From contig NZ_OMPC01000011.1 in assembly GCF_900312675.1 (NCBI RefSeq), positions 62,268 through 126,267 on the forward strand: 64,000 nt of DNA, written 5' to 3'. Origin of the DNA: Aliivibrio sp. EL58 (GTDB lineage Bacteria > Pseudomonadota > Gammaproteobacteria > Enterobacterales > Vibrionaceae). The translations under genes were made by a program, and so were the position numbers. Under the pieces are notes generated by a model, which saw nothing but the letters and a program-made list of their open reading frames with translations, made no database searches and was not told where the DNA came from. Shown here in pieces: positions 36,078 to 45,877 of this stretch. Each line of letters opens with the position of its first letter. The stretch's first letter is position 1.

Positions 36078-37265
36078 TTATGCGGCGTTATTTAATTGAA
36101 AATCACCAATAAGAGCGCTGTAAAACTCATTATTATCAAGAATACCGACTAACTGATTGTCTTCGACAAGTAAGATAGGGTGATTACTTAATTGTTTCAA
36201 CTTAATGGCATCTCGCATGCCGATCTCAGGACTTGCGATAACTAATGTTGTTTGATTTATTGCAGAAAAATCATTATTTGTCTGCTCCCACTTAACTAAA
36301 GTGATCTCAGGTTGCCCTTCAATACTCAACGTCGATGGGTGTTGGTTAACCCATAAATTTTTAGCATCACAAATTTTCCAACGTTGATCTTCCTGTTTAA
36401 GTGAATCGAGAGGCTGCATTAATGAACGGCCTTTTAATACATTTAATGGATTTGTGTGCGCTACAAAATCTTTCACGTATTCTGTTTTCGGGTTAAGCAC
36501 GATGTCTTCTGGTTTACCGTGTTGAATTAATTTACCCGATTCCATGATCGCAATGTTATTGCCAATTTTTAACGCTTCATCTAAATCATGGCTAACAAAT
36601 AAAATGGTTTTATTTAGCTTTGTTTGTAATAGAAGAAGTTCATCTTGAAGCTGAGATCGAATAAGAGGATCAAGTGCCGAAAATGGTTCATCCATTAATA
36701 GAATGTCGGTATCCATCGTAAACGCTCGGGCTAAACCAACCCGTTGTTGCATACCGCCTGAAAGTTCATGAGGGTATTTCATTTCCCATTCAGCAAGGCC
36801 AACCATTTCAATTTGTTCACGTGCTCTTGCTCGGCGTTCATTTTTTGCGATGCCTTGCATTTCTAAACCAAAAGCGACGTTATCAAGCACAGTAAGCCAT
36901 GGCATTAATGCAAAGTTTTGGAAAACCATCGAAACACGTTGAGTACGTAAATGGCGTAAGGTTTCTTCATCACACAGAGCGACATCGACAAGTTTGTCGC
37001 CATTCTTAATCATGAGCTCACCGCGGCTTACTTCGTTTAATCCGTTAACGGCGCGAAGCAGACTTGATTTACCTGAACCAGATAATCCCATTAGAACGCA
37101 AATCTCGCCTTCTTTAACTGAAAGAGAGACATTATCAACACCGACAACTTGGCCTATCTCGTCGATAATCTCTTGGCGAGTTTTCCCTTGGTCTAATAAT
37201 TCCAACGCTTGTTTAGTTTTTTTTCCAAACACCACATCGAGGTTTTTTATAGTAATGGCATCCAT
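36078..37265 (-). CDS. proV: glycine betaine/choline ABC transporter, ATPase (ProV/OpuA type)
   Basis: ProV powers osmoprotectant uptake. The 395-residue product has Walker A GLSGSGKSSLLRAVNG, signature LSGGMQQRVGLARAF, Walker B ILLMDEPFSALDP and, after about residue 275, a CBS-like regulatory region. The N-terminal LDQGKTRQEIIDEIGQVVGV is typical of ProV. It follows proW by two bases, so the two are coupled. It lies in one strand-consistent run betI-betB-betA-proX-proW-proV. Confidence 0.95.
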   Translation of the reverse strand: MDAITIKNLDVVFGKKTKQALELLDQGKTRQEIIDEIGQVVGVDNVSLSVKEGEICVLMGLSGSGKSSLLRAVNGLNEVSRGELMIKNGDKLVDVALCDEETLRHLRTQRVSMVFQNFALMPWLTVLDNVAFGLEMQGIAKNERRARAREQIEMVGLAEWEMKYPHELSGGMQQRVGLARAFTMDTDILLMDEPFSALDPLIRSQLQDELLLLQTKLNKTILFVSHDLDEALKIGNNIAIMESGKLIQHGKPEDIVLNPKTEYVKDFVAHTNPLNVLKGRSLMQPLDSLKQEDQRWKICDAKNLWVNQHPSTLSIEGQPEITLVKWEQTNNDFSAINQTTLVIASPEIGMRDAIKLKQLSNHPILLVEDNQLVGILDNNEFYSALIGDFQLNNAA

Positions 37266-37267
37266 GA

Positions 37268-38110
37268 TTATACTTCCTTCTGATTTGGTGCTTTACATAA
37301 GCGGTCAAGAATAATAGCGACAAGAACAATGGCTAATCCTGCTTCAAAACCTTGTGAGATATTCACGGTATTAAGCGCTCGAACAACAGGTTTACCTAAG
37401 CCATCAGCACCAACAAGTGCGGCAATAACCACCATTGATAACGACAACATTATACATTGGGTGATGCCGGCCATAATGCTGGGAAGTGCCGCAGGTAATT
37501 CTACTTTGAGTAATAACTTCATGCGGCTTGCACCAAACGCTTTGCCTGCTTCAATTAACTCTCCCGGCACTTTTGTGACACCAAGGTACGTAAGACGAAT
37601 AGGAGCAGCAATGGCAAAAATAATGGTTGAGATTAACCCAGGAACAATACCTAAACCGAATAAAACGAGAGTTGGAATTAAGTAGACAAAAGTGGGTACA
37701 GTTTGCATTAAATCAAGGATTGGTCTTAACACGGTATAGAGCCAAGGTCGGTGTGCAGCCATGATCCCAATCGGTACGCCAATTAATACGGAAATCGTTG
37801 TCGCTGCAAAAACAAGGACAAAGGTTTCCAGCATTTCTTGCCAATAGCCAAGGTTTAGAATAGTGAGTAATGCGACGACGACAAAAATCACTAATGATGG
37901 TTTTCTGTGTAAATACCACGCAATAGCAGCGGTCATAAGAATAGGAAGCGCAGGTGGCATCCATTTAAAGACATCGACTAAAAATAGGATAATAGTTTCT
38001 AGAAAAAATGAAATGGCATCAAAAAAACCAGCGGCATTGATAGTTAACCAGTCAACGCCTGTTTCCATCCATTGCCCAACAGGGATTTTGTGCTCAGTAA
38101 TAAAATTCAC
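37268..38110 (-). CDS. proW: glycine betaine/choline ABC transporter, permease (ProW)
   Basis: The 280-residue inner-membrane protein begins with GTG (AAGGAAATATT upstream). Helices include FVLVFAATTISVLIGVPIGIMA, and the EAA-type loop GELIEAGKAFGASRMKLLLKVELPAALPSIMAGITQ marks the contact with the ATPase. It is shorter than E. coli ProW (354), lacking the long N-terminal tail, as is common in Vibrio ProW homologues. It stands between proX and proV in the operon. Confidence 0.94.
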   Translation of the reverse strand: MNFITEHKIPVGQWMETGVDWLTINAAGFFDAISFFLETIILFLVDVFKWMPPALPILMTAAIAWYLHRKPSLVIFVVVALLTILNLGYWQEMLETFVLVFAATTISVLIGVPIGIMAAHRPWLYTVLRPILDLMQTVPTFVYLIPTLVLFGLGIVPGLISTIIFAIAAPIRLTYLGVTKVPGELIEAGKAFGASRMKLLLKVELPAALPSIMAGITQCIMLSLSMVVIAALVGADGLGKPVVRALNTVNISQGFEAGLAIVLVAIILDRLCKAPNQKEV

Positions 38111-38155
38111 AATATTTCCTTAAATGACTGGTGGGCCGAAACCCACCATTATTGA

Positions 38156-39097
38156 TTAAGCTTTAACTTGTTTTAGGTATTCAGTAACTGATTTATTTGC
38201 GGCGTCACCTTGCAGTGATTTCACATTCTCAAGCCATGCTTTTACTTGTTGTGGATTTTTGTTTAACCACTGTTGAGCCGCTTTCTCTGGCGTCATTTTT
38301 TGATTTAGAATGTTTTCCATCAGTTCATTCTCCATCTCAAGACTAAACTCTAGATTTTGTAATAACTGTCCAACATTTTTACATTCTGAAAGGTAGTTAG
38401 AGCGAACGTTGGTATACACGCTTGCGCCGCCATAGTTGGCACCAAAGAAGTCATCGCCACCTGATAGATATTCCATTTCAACATTGCTGTTCATTGGGTG
38501 TGGAGCCCAACCTAAATAGACTATCCATTGACTGCGACGAACGGCGCGTGATACTTGAGAAACCATACCTGCTTCACTTGATTCAACAACACTAAACTCT
38601 TTAAGACCAAACGCGTCAGAATCAATCATTGATTGAATGATACGGTTACCATCGTTACCCGGTTCGATTCCGTAGATGCGGTCTTTGAACTTGTCGGCAT
38701 TTTTAGCTAAATCTGCAAAGCTTGTAACGCCTGCGTCGTACACATATTTTGGTACGGCAAGTGTGTATTTAGCGCCTTCTAAATTGGCACGAACGGTTTC
38801 TACCGTGCCCGCTTCACGGTATTTAGCTATATCCCCTTCCATCGTTGGCATCCAGTTACCTAAGAAGACATCAATGTCGCCATTTGCCATTGAAGAGTAA
38901 GTTACGGGAACAGAAAGAAGATCGGTTTTGGTTTTATAGCCCATGCCTTTAAGTAGTTCAGAGGTTACTGCGGTTGTTGCGGTGATGTCTGTCCAACCGA
39001 CATCTGCAAAACGTACGGTTTCACATTGATTGGCATACACGTTAAAAGCGAATGAGCTGATCGCTAATGTGGCAAGTGTCTTTTTTGTAAGTGACAT
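38156..39097 (-). CDS. proX: glycine betaine/choline-binding periplasmic protein (ProX)
   Basis: From the ATG at 39097 (AAGGAATTATT upstream; 313 aa) the product has a signal peptide (MSLTKKTLATLAISSFAFNVYA) followed by QCETVRFADVGWTDITATTAVT, the OpuAC-type ligand-binding fold with tryptophans (GNWMP, WAPHPMN) that can form an aromatic box around a quaternary ammonium. The upstream extension to 39247 overlaps betA sequence and is not used. It feeds substrate to ProWV; since betA and betB are in the operon, choline uptake is probably the main task. Confidence 0.95.
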   Translation of the reverse strand: MSLTKKTLATLAISSFAFNVYANQCETVRFADVGWTDITATTAVTSELLKGMGYKTKTDLLSVPVTYSSMANGDIDVFLGNWMPTMEGDIAKYREAGTVETVRANLEGAKYTLAVPKYVYDAGVTSFADLAKNADKFKDRIYGIEPGNDGNRIIQSMIDSDAFGLKEFSVVESSEAGMVSQVSRAVRRSQWIVYLGWAPHPMNSNVEMEYLSGGDDFFGANYGGASVYTNVRSNYLSECKNVGQLLQNLEFSLEMENELMENILNQKMTPEKAAQQWLNKNPQQVKAWLENVKSLQGDAANKSVTEYLKQVKA

Positions 39098-39174
39098 AAT
39101 AATTCCTTGTAATGATTCCTTTCGCCATTGGGTATAACGGCGCTGCTGACTGTATTTTTTGTGTTTCTTATTAT

Positions 39175-40875
39175 TTAAGAAAGCGTGTTTGCTTCTCTTA
39201 TTGGTGCGTTTATTCGTTGTTTCTCTTCCCATTCTGGTGCTATCCAAACGGGGGCGTGCTCCCCTGTGAGCATAGGGTTGCCAAGAATGAAATCGGCGGC
39301 ACGTTCTGCAACCATTATGGTGGGAGCATTTAAGTTTCCGTTTGGAATCGTTGGGAACACAGAAGAATCGACCACGCGTAAATTTTCAATCCCACGTACA
39401 CGGCACTCTTCGTCAAGTACGGCCATTGGGTCCTCTTCTTTACCCATTTTGCAACCACAAGAAGGGTGGTAAGCACTTTCTACATTTTGTTTAACCCATT
39501 TATCAATTGCCTCATCAGACGTGATTTCGATACCCGGTTGTATTTCATCACCACGGAATGAATCCATTGATGGTTGGGATAAAATTTCACGAGTAAGGCG
39601 GATACAATCGCGCCAATCTTGGCGATCTCGTTCAGTCGAAATGTAGTTAAAAACGATCTTTGGTTTAGCGTGAGGATCTGCTGAGGTTATTGACACGGTT
39701 CCGCGGCTTTCTGGTTTATTTGGTCCAACATGAACTTGAAATCCATGACCACCAAACGCAGCTTGTCCGTCATAACGCATCGCCGCAGGTAAGAAGTGGT
39801 ATTGAAGATTAGGCCATTTCAAACCTTTACGAGAACGAATAAAAGCACACGATTCAAAGTGGTTTGTTGCGCCTAACCCTTTGCGAGTTAGTATCCATTC
39901 TGTGCCTATTAAGCCTTTACTTACCAAGCCCAGTTTACTGTTAAGAGTAATGGGTTCTTTACAGTGGTATTGGAAGTAAATTTCAAGGTGATCTTGCAGG
40001 TTTTCACCAACACCAGAGAGTTGATGTTTTACCTCTACGCCTGCGTTTTCTAAGACGGCTTTTGGACCTATGCCTGACAGTTGAAGTAATTGAACTGAGC
40101 CAATTGAACCTGCACTTGAAATAACTTCTTTATTCGCATGCACATTGATGATTTTTCCTGATTTTTCAAACTCAATACCAACGGCTTTCTTGTCTTCAAG
40201 TAGAATTTTTCTTGCGATAATTCCTTTCATTAGCGTTAAGTTAGGACGCTTTAAAGCACGACGAAGATATGCGTTTGAGGTAGATGCTCTAACGCCTTTA
40301 TCTACCGTCATGTGCATTGGACCAAAACCTTCTTGCTGATAGCCGTTGTAGTCTGATGTTTCTGGATATCCCGCGTCTTTACCTGCATTGATGAAGGCTT
40401 GATATAGAGGGTTAAGTGTCATGTCATTACCATTACACGTACCTAAAGGGCCTTCGCCTCCGCGATATTGATCCGCGCCTTTACTCCATGTTTCTGCTTT
40501 ACGGAAGTAAGGTAAGCAGGCTTGATAGTTCCAACCTGTCGCGCCATTTTCTTCCCATTCGTCATAATCACACGCGTGACCACGAACATAAACCATGCCG
40601 TTGATCGATGAGCTTCCACCAAGAACTTTGCCGCGAGGGCAGTGTAGTTGGCGTCCATCGAGTCCTGATTCTTGTTGAGTCTCGAACTGCCATGCGTACT
40701 TTTCAGAATTCATAGGATAAGAAAGAGCCGTCGGCATTTGGATAAAAATACTCTTATCCGTCCCGCCTGCTTCTAATAATAAAACGCTGTGTTGACCGCT
40801 TTCGGTTAGTCTATCTGCTAACACACAGCCGGCCGAACCCGCGCCGACGATAATATAATCGTAGCGTTGTTCCAT
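39175..40875 (-). CDS. betA: choline dehydrogenase BetA
   Basis: BetA is a membrane-associated GMC-family flavoenzyme that oxidises choline to betaine aldehyde. The 566-residue product has the FAD motif [15 protein letters not shown] at the N-terminus, the GMC signature [23 protein letters not shown] and the C-terminal active-site segment with [11 protein letters not shown] and [16 protein letters not shown]. It is followed by proX 77 bp away and preceded by betB (59 bp). Length matches E. coli BetA (556). Confidence 0.97.
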   Translation of the reverse strand: MEQRYDYIIVGAGSAGCVLADRLTESGQHSVLLLEAGGTDKSIFIQMPTALSYPMNSEKYAWQFETQQESGLDGRQLHCPRGKVLGGSSSINGMVYVRGHACDYDEWEENGATGWNYQACLPYFRKAETWSKGADQYRGGEGPLGTCNGNDMTLNPLYQAFINAGKDAGYPETSDYNGYQQEGFGPMHMTVDKGVRASTSNAYLRRALKRPNLTLMKGIIARKILLEDKKAVGIEFEKSGKIINVHANKEVISSAGSIGSVQLLQLSGIGPKAVLENAGVEVKHQLSGVGENLQDHLEIYFQYHCKEPITLNSKLGLVSKGLIGTEWILTRKGLGATNHFESCAFIRSRKGLKWPNLQYHFLPAAMRYDGQAAFGGHGFQVHVGPNKPESRGTVSITSADPHAKPKIVFNYISTERDRQDWRDCIRLTREILSQPSMDSFRGDEIQPGIEITSDEAIDKWVKQNVESAYHPSCGCKMGKEEDPMAVLDEECRVRGIENLRVVDSSVFPTIPNGNLNAPTIMVAERAADFILGNPMLTGEHAPVWIAPEWEEKQRINAPIREANTLS

Positions 40876-40934
40876 GTTGGTATTCTCCGTGACGTCTAGC
40901 GCATAGGGCTAGACGTTTTTATTGGAAGGGTAAA

Positions 40935-42395
40935 TTAAGCGTAAGGGCTAGCGAAATCACCAAGCTCTATTAATATGCTTTTGGTTTGGGTGTAATGCAG
41001 TAGCGTTTCAGGGCCGTTTTCACGTCCAACCCCCGAGTGTTTATAACCGCCTACTGGCATTTCTGCTGGAGAGTCTCCCCACGTATTTACCCAACAAATA
41101 CCTGCTTGCATTTGATGAATAACTCGGTGAGCTCGAGATAAGTTTTGAGTGAAAATACCGGCAGCGAGCCCATACTTAGTGTCGTTTGCGCGGCGAATAA
41201 CCTCGTCTTCGTCTGTGAATTTAAGAACAGACATAACAGGGCCAAAGATTTCTTGTTGAACGTGTGGCATATCGTCTTCGCAATTTACAAAGACGGTAGG
41301 AACCACAAAGTTACCGTTTTCTAACCCTTTATCAATCACTTGATAGCCACCAGTAAGCAGAGTTGCACCTGACTGTTTAGCTTGTTCAATCGCTTCTAGT
41401 ACTTTCGCTAAATGTGCTTTTGAAATCAGAGCTCCGACTTGGGTTTCGATGTTCATTGGGTCACCGACAATCAGTTTTTCAGTGCGAACTTTAAGTTGGT
41501 TAATGAAGTCGTCATAAAGGTTTTCATGAACAAAAACACGAGTACCATTGGTGCACACTTCGCCTTGAGTATAAAAGTTTGCCACCATCGCAGCAGAAAC
41601 AGCATCATCCAATTTTGCGTCATCAAAAACGATCATTGGGGACTTCCCTCCGAGCTCCATCGTGACAGGTTTTAGTGTTTTCGCACTGTCAGCCATGACT
41701 GCTTTGCCTGTTCCTGTTTCACCTGTGAAAGACACTTTTGCGATATCAGGGTGTGCAGTCAGCATTTGACCGACACGATAATCACCTTGAACGACGTTGA
41801 ACACGCCATCTGGCAATCCCGCTTCGGTAAATATTTCGGCCAGTTTCAATGCTGTTAATGGCGTTTCTTCTGATGGTTTGAAGATCATTGCATTACCCGC
41901 TGCCAATGCAGGTGCTGATTTCCACATAGCGATCTGGATAGGGTAGTTCCAGGCACCGATACCTGCACAAATACCAAGTGGTTCACGACGAGTGTAAAAA
42001 AATTGGCTTTCACCCAGTGGTTGTTGGTTACCTTGCATTGCAGGAACTAATCCTGCGAAGTATTCAATGACATCGGCACCAGAGGCAACATCAACTTCTA
42101 ATGCCTCTTGAAGCGGTTTACCGGTATCCATAACCTCAAGTACGGCAAGGTCATTGTTTCGTTCTCTAAGTATTTTTACTGCATTGAGAAGAATACGGCT
42201 GCGTTCAATGGCGGTCATGGCAGACCATACCGCGAAACCACGTTTTGCCGATTCAATAGCAAGCTCAAGATCGGCTTGAGAGGCCTGACCTAGCTGTGCA
42301 ATTGGTTCGCCATTAGCAGGATTAATGCTAGTGAAGGTTTCTCCAGACGTAGCTGGAATCGACTTTCCATCGATATATAATGAGTTAATTTCCAT
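40935..42395 (-). CDS. betB: betaine aldehyde dehydrogenase BetB
   Basis: BetB oxidises betaine aldehyde to glycine betaine with NAD(P)+. The 486-residue product shows ALDH motifs: [27 protein letters not shown] (coenzyme), [17 protein letters not shown] (catalytic Glu) and [16 protein letters not shown] (catalytic Cys), with the Pro-rich end [20 protein letters not shown]-like segment typical of BetB. It is the second gene after betI (24 bp). Confidence 0.97.
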   Translation of the reverse strand: MEINSLYIDGKSIPATSGETFTSINPANGEPIAQLGQASQADLELAIESAKRGFAVWSAMTAIERSRILLNAVKILRERNNDLAVLEVMDTGKPLQEALEVDVASGADVIEYFAGLVPAMQGNQQPLGESQFFYTRREPLGICAGIGAWNYPIQIAMWKSAPALAAGNAMIFKPSEETPLTALKLAEIFTEAGLPDGVFNVVQGDYRVGQMLTAHPDIAKVSFTGETGTGKAVMADSAKTLKPVTMELGGKSPMIVFDDAKLDDAVSAAMVANFYTQGEVCTNGTRVFVHENLYDDFINQLKVRTEKLIVGDPMNIETQVGALISKAHLAKVLEAIEQAKQSGATLLTGGYQVIDKGLENGNFVVPTVFVNCEDDMPHVQQEIFGPVMSVLKFTDEDEVIRRANDTKYGLAAGIFTQNLSRAHRVIHQMQAGICWVNTWGDSPAEMPVGGYKHSGVGRENGPETLLHYTQTKSILIELGDFASPYA

Positions 42396-42418
42396 TTGAA
42401 TATCTGACTTAATAATTA

Positions 42419-43030
42419 TTATGAGTGATTTATTGGCTGACTTGAATAAAAGTAAAGTTGCTTTTCAAGGTAGTCATTGATGATGGCACGTGCTTTGTCA
42501 GCGTTAATGCCTTCTGGGTTTAATGTACCTCTTAACCAAACACCATCAATTAATGATGCGATCCCGTGAGCAACGAGTTCTGCTTGTTGGTTATTCAACA
42601 TGGCTTTTAGTTCAATTCGTAGGTGGGACAGTAAACGCCTTTCATTTACACGCTGTAGACGCTTTAGTTGTTCGTCATGCATCGAGTAAGACCAGAATGC
42701 TAACCAAGTTTTAGCGACTTCGTTTTCTGCTTGGTAGCCTTCAAAATTACCATTGATAATGGCATTGATGCGTAGTTGATGAGCGTCAACAGGTAAGGAT
42801 TTTAATTGAGATGTAACGGTATTGGAGAGTTGGCGAAGGATCTCACGCATGGTTTCTTCAAGTAAACCGTGCTTACCACCAAAATAGTGATTTATGCTCC
42901 CTGTTGATACACCAGCCTCTTTACTAATTAAAGCAATGCTAGCGGCGTGCAAACCAACACGATCAATGACCTTCATAGTCGCTTTTACAAGTTGTGGTTT
43001 TCTAATGTCAGGCATCCCAACCTTGGGCAT
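42419..43030 (-). CDS. betI: TetR-family repressor BetI
   Basis: BetI represses the bet operon and is relieved by choline. The 203-residue product (E. coli 195) begins [22 protein letters not shown], and its HTH segment is [33 protein letters not shown] precedes the ATG. A perfect palindrome 22 bp upstream is the likely autoregulatory operator. It heads the betIBA-proXWV run. Confidence 0.95.
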   Translation of the reverse strand: MPKVGMPDIRKPQLVKATMKVIDRVGLHAASIALISKEAGVSTGSINHYFGGKHGLLEETMREILRQLSNTVTSQLKSLPVDAHQLRINAIINGNFEGYQAENEVAKTWLAFWSYSMHDEQLKRLQRVNERRLLSHLRIELKAMLNNQQAELVAHGIASLIDGVWLRGTLNPEGINADKARAIINDYLEKQLYFYSSQPINHS

Positions 43031-43051
43031 CTTTCGGTCCTTTTATTTTTT

Positions 43052-43065
43052 ATTGAACGTTCAAT
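43052..43065. promoter_or_regulatory. BetI operator palindrome
   Basis: ATTGAACGTTCAAT is a perfect 14-bp palindrome 22 bp before the betI start. TTGAACGTTCAA-type dyads are the expected BetI target. It probably overlaps the operon promoter. Confidence 0.75.
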
Positions 43066-43416
43066 TAATTATAAAATGACAGAAAAATAGTTAGAGTTCA
43101 AATTATTATTTTAGTTATGAGTTGTCTTTATTTATTATGGATAGTTTTATTTTTAGTTAAAACAAGAGGTTAATGTTGTGGTTAAGTTAAATGTTAGACC
43201 TGTAATTATTTGTGTCGTTATAGTTATTTGATGGGTATTTAACCGGAATGCCAGAAGTGTTTATTAAGATGAAGGAATGTTTTTTTGAGTGAATATAAAT
43301 TATTTTAAAAAACGTTGGTCTTCGATGTAACTAAGTATGTTAAGGATAGTAGGGAGGGGAGATGGAAAATGAGTAAAGATAGAGGAAGTGAGGAAATTAC
43401 GGTACCTATTAGACAC
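43066..43416. other. intergenic region between betI and ssrA
   Basis: This 351-bp AT-rich stretch carries the bet promoter side near 43066-43110. Beyond that I see no ribosome site plus ORF, hairpin or repeat. A frame at 43315-43524 overlaps ssrA antisense and is not credible. Confidence 0.5.
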
Positions 43417-43450
43417 AAAAAAGCCCAACCTCTTTCGAAGTTGGGCTTTT
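43417..43450 (-). terminator. terminator of ssrA
   Basis: On the minus strand AAAAGCCCAAC pairs with GTTGGGCTTTT (43440-43450 with 43419-43429), followed by TTTTTTGTG, ten bases after the tmRNA CCA end. Fourth member of the AAGCCCAA hairpin family in this window. Confidence 0.9.
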
Positions 43451-43459
43451 CCAAACGTT

Positions 43460-43826
43460 TGGTGGAGCTGGGGGGATTTGAACCCCCGTCCGAAAACCGT
43501 TCACCGTTGGCGCTACATGTTTAGTCGATCTTTAATTTCACCGTAAAACTGCGAACCGACACGCTATCTTATGGCTAACCTGAATTATAATTCGAACTTC
43601 ATCTCTCAGGTGGGAGAATCCATTCTAGTTCGTTTGGGTTTGATCCCCTGTTATTCCCCGTCTTACAAACGGAAGCTAGGGCAGGAGAGCTCTGAGCAGG
43701 TTATTAAGCTGCTAGTGCGTAGTTTTCGTCGTTTGCGACTATTTTTTTGCGGCTTTTTACGTGGCCAACCGCCCCACGACATGCTCCTCGGGTTTCAAAA
43801 TTCCCGTCGAATCCTGAATCAGCCCC
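43460..43826 (-). ncRNA. ssrA: transfer-messenger RNA (tmRNA)
   Basis: tmRNA rescues stalled ribosomes and tags the nascent chain. The 5' end GGGGCTGATTCAGGATTCGA (from 43826) and the 3' end, with T-loop GGTTCAAATCCCC and CCAGCTCCACCA (to 43460), form the tRNA-like acceptor domain. The tag frame (43736-43704) encodes ANDENYALAA followed by tandem TAA stops, identical to the E. coli tag. Pseudoknot-forming GC-rich segments lie between. smpB, encoding its partner protein, is 71 bp upstream on the same strand. Confidence 0.97.
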
Positions 43827-43897
43827 AAAGTTGTTACCAGACGATACTAACAGAAAAACAGCGTCTGTCTAGCTAGTATCAGTCTAACTGGTTGAAA

Positions 43898-44383
43898 TTA
43901 ACGCAAACTACTCTTCATAATTCGTGCTTTATCTCTATTCCAGTCTTTTTCTTTTGAATCTGTACGTTTATCGTGCAGTTTTTTACCTTTAGCAACGCCG
44001 ACTTTGATCTTTGCCCAAGAGCGAACCCAGTACATTGTTGTTGCTACGAGTGTCATACCTTCACGGTTTACACGACCAATAAGGTTATCAATTTCTTTAC
44101 GGCTCATTAGTAGTTTACGAACACGTGTTGGATTCGCTATAACATGAGTCGATGCGGCTTGCAGTGGTGTGATGTTCATACCACTAATAAAAATTTCACC
44201 ATCGCGAACATACACGTAGCTTTCCGCGATATTAACTTTACCAGAACGAAGAGATTTAACTTCCCAGCCTTGGAGTTCAACCCCAGCTTCGATTTCATCT
44301 TCAATGAAATATTCGTGGCGAGCTTGCTTGTTCATAGCAATGGTATTACTGCCCGCTTTATCTTTTGATTTTTTCTTTGCCAT
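43898..44383 (-). CDS. smpB: tmRNA-binding protein SmpB
   Basis: SmpB binds the tRNA-like part of tmRNA and brings it to stalled ribosomes. I chose the ATG at 44383 (161 aa), because the protein then begins [20 protein letters not shown] as in other vibrios. Core segments are [26 protein letters not shown] and [25 protein letters not shown]. The basic C-terminal tail enters the mRNA channel. It is adjacent to ssrA. Confidence 0.96.
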   Translation of the reverse strand: MAKKKSKDKAGSNTIAMNKQARHEYFIEDEIEAGVELQGWEVKSLRSGKVNIAESYVYVRDGEIFISGMNITPLQAASTHVIANPTRVRKLLMSRKEIDNLIGRVNREGMTLVATTMYWVRSWAKIKVGVAKGKKLHDKRTDSKEKDWNRDKARIMKSSLR

Positions 44384-44484
44384 AATGCCCACATTATACG
44401 TTATTAGTTGAGAATAGGGGAAGTAGTTTGGCTCTTAACATCAAGATGGTATGATGCAACCCTCTATTATGTAAAGGAGAATTT

Positions 44485-44922
44485 ATGCCTCAGGTTAGCC
44501 GTTCTGCATTAGTACCGTTTAGCGCAAAGCAAATGTATGATTTAGTCAATGATGTTGCCTCTTATCCTCAGTTTTTACCAGGGTGTTCTGGCTCTAAGGT
44601 AATCGAAGAGTCAGAAAGTTCAATGGTAGCGTCAGTTGATGTAGCAAAAGCAGGCATAAAAAAGACGTTTACGACTAAAAACACTCTAATTGATGCGCAA
44701 TTGATTGGGATGAATTTAGTTGATGGACCATTTAAATCATTAACTGGTGGCTGGCACTTTACTGCTTTGGATGAAACGGCATGTAAAGTGGAGTTAAAGT
44801 TAGATTTTGAATTTACAAATGCCTTAGTAGCAATGGCGTTTGGTAAAGTATTTCAAGAGCTTACTAATAATATGGTGAACTCATTTACCCAAAGAGCGAA
44901 GCAGGTTTATGTCAATAATTAA
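44485..44922 (+). CDS. ratA: RatA/COQ10-like START-domain protein
   Basis: The 145-residue product starts MPQVSRSALVPFSAKQMYDLVNDVASYPQFLPGCSGS, the SRPBCC (START-like) fold. E. coli RatA was reported to bind 50S subunits and block 70S association, and its homologues (COQ10) bind ubiquinone; which role applies here is open. AAAGGAG precedes the ATG. It overlaps rnfH by 14 bp and is divergent from smpB, the conserved arrangement in gammaproteobacteria. Confidence 0.92.
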   Translation: MPQVSRSALVPFSAKQMYDLVNDVASYPQFLPGCSGSKVIEESESSMVASVDVAKAGIKKTFTTKNTLIDAQLIGMNLVDGPFKSLTGGWHFTALDETACKVELKLDFEFTNALVAMAFGKVFQELTNNMVNSFTQRAKQVYVNN

Positions 44923-45220
44923 TGAGATGATCCATGTTGAAGTGGTCTACGCATTACCAACAGAGCAGGTAGTTTTTAAACTTGCTGTTAAAGCGGAGCA
45001 GACAGTACAAGAGATTATCCAACAATCTGGCGTGCTAGAGCGATACCCTGATATCGATTTAGACGTAAATAAAGTTGGCGTATTTAGTCGTAATATAAAA
45101 TTGGATGCAACGATTAGAGATAAAGATCGTATTGAAATTTATCGCCCTTTACTTGCAGACCCAAAAGAAATTAGACGAAAAAGAGCCGAACAAGCGAAGA
45201 AAGAAGCGGCGAAAAAGTAG
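44909..45220 (+). CDS. rnfH: RnfH family ubiquitin-like protein
   Basis: The 103-residue product has the beta-grasp core IHVEVVYALPTEQVVFKLAVKAEQTVQEII..VGVFSRNIKLDATIRDKDRIEIYRPLLADPKEIRRKRAEQAKK. It is the usual partner of ratA (also called ratB). Function is unclear in any species. The start at 44909 overlaps ratA by 14 bp; a second ATG at 44927 lies after the ratA stop and is an alternative. The Lys/Glu-rich tail is likely disordered. Confidence 0.9.
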   Translation: MSIINEMIHVEVVYALPTEQVVFKLAVKAEQTVQEIIQQSGVLERYPDIDLDVNKVGVFSRNIKLDATIRDKDRIEIYRPLLADPKEIRRKRAEQAKKEAAKK

Positions 45221-45246
45221 TTTATTTACTGAGTTGTTAGATAATA

Positions 45247-45282
45247 AAAAACCGGAGATCGTTAAACGATGTCCGGTTTTTT
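45247..45282. terminator. terminator between rnfH and bamE
   Basis: AAAACCGG pairs with CCGGTTTT (45248-45255 with 45273-45280), with the inner ATCG/CGAT pairing, followed by TTGTGTTTT. The genes converge here. Confidence 0.85.
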
Positions 45283-45305
45283 GTGTTTTAACGTCTTAAA
45301 GAAAA

Positions 45306-45662
45306 CTAGATTTTCTCAAAGAAACTGTCACTCATTGGGAATACACCGTCAAGGCTGGTTAAATTACCATTGTCATCAAAGTGAACAATTAAGTTCTTTT
45401 GAATCGACTCTTCATGGCCATGAGTGAAAAGGTAGACGTAATACCAAGTATTTGGGTAGCCTGATTCAACAAGCATTGGAGAACCCATAACATACTGTAC
45501 TTGTTGTTTTGTCATGCCAAATCGCAGTTTATCGACGGCTTCCTGTTCGACGTAGTTACCTTGGGCAATATCAATTCGATATACCAACGGTTCTAATAGC
45601 GAGCAACCACCCAGAAGCCCAACAGCAAGGGGTAGAGCAATGATCCATTTTTTGAATTGCAT
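45306..45662 (-). CDS. bamE: outer membrane assembly lipoprotein BamE (SmpA/OmlA)
   Basis: BamE is a small subunit of the BAM beta-barrel assembly complex. The 118-residue product has a lipobox [12 protein letters not shown], then [36 protein letters not shown], the canonical BamE core with the GMTxxQV motif, and ends with [21 protein letters not shown]. Location next to recN is conserved in gammaproteobacteria. Confidence 0.95.
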   Translation of the reverse strand: MQFKKWIIALPLAVGLLGGCSLLEPLVYRIDIAQGNYVEQEAVDKLRFGMTKQQVQYVMGSPMLVESGYPNTWYYVYLFTHGHEESIQKNLIVHFDDNGNLTSLDGVFPMSDSFFEKI

Positions 45663-45814
45663 AGTTCGTACAGCTTAGCCTTTAAAATAATTAAACAGAT
45701 GATAAACAAGCTAGACTAATAAGTAAAAAGGTTAAGCCTGTTATGCTGTGTTTTGACCCTAAATTTTGAATCAAGTTGCATTCTATTCATAATTTAAAAG
45801 AAGGGGGGAATAAA

Positions 45815-45846
45815 AACGCCAACATCAAAGACGACATTGGCGTTAA
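45815..45846 (-). terminator. terminator of recN
   Basis: AACGCCAA (45815-45822) pairs with TTGGCGTT (45837-45844). On the minus strand the stem is followed by TTTTTATTCC. It is placed 34 bp after the recN stop. Confidence 0.8.
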
Positions 45847-45877
45847 CTAAAAGGTGAGTTTAGCTATTTACAAGCCA

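Noticed and set aside
43315-43524. 69-aa frame overlapping ssrA
   Set aside because: It runs antisense through the ssrA terminator and the 3' end of the tmRNA and lacks a credible ribosome site.
43460-43826. ssrA as attachment site of the prophage
   Set aside because: ssrA is a frequent attB, but the prophage integrase is 16 kb away with core genes between and ssrA is intact.
43571-43876. 101-aa frame over tmRNA
   Set aside because: It is the complementary strand of ssrA; the tmRNA structure and tag explain the sequence.
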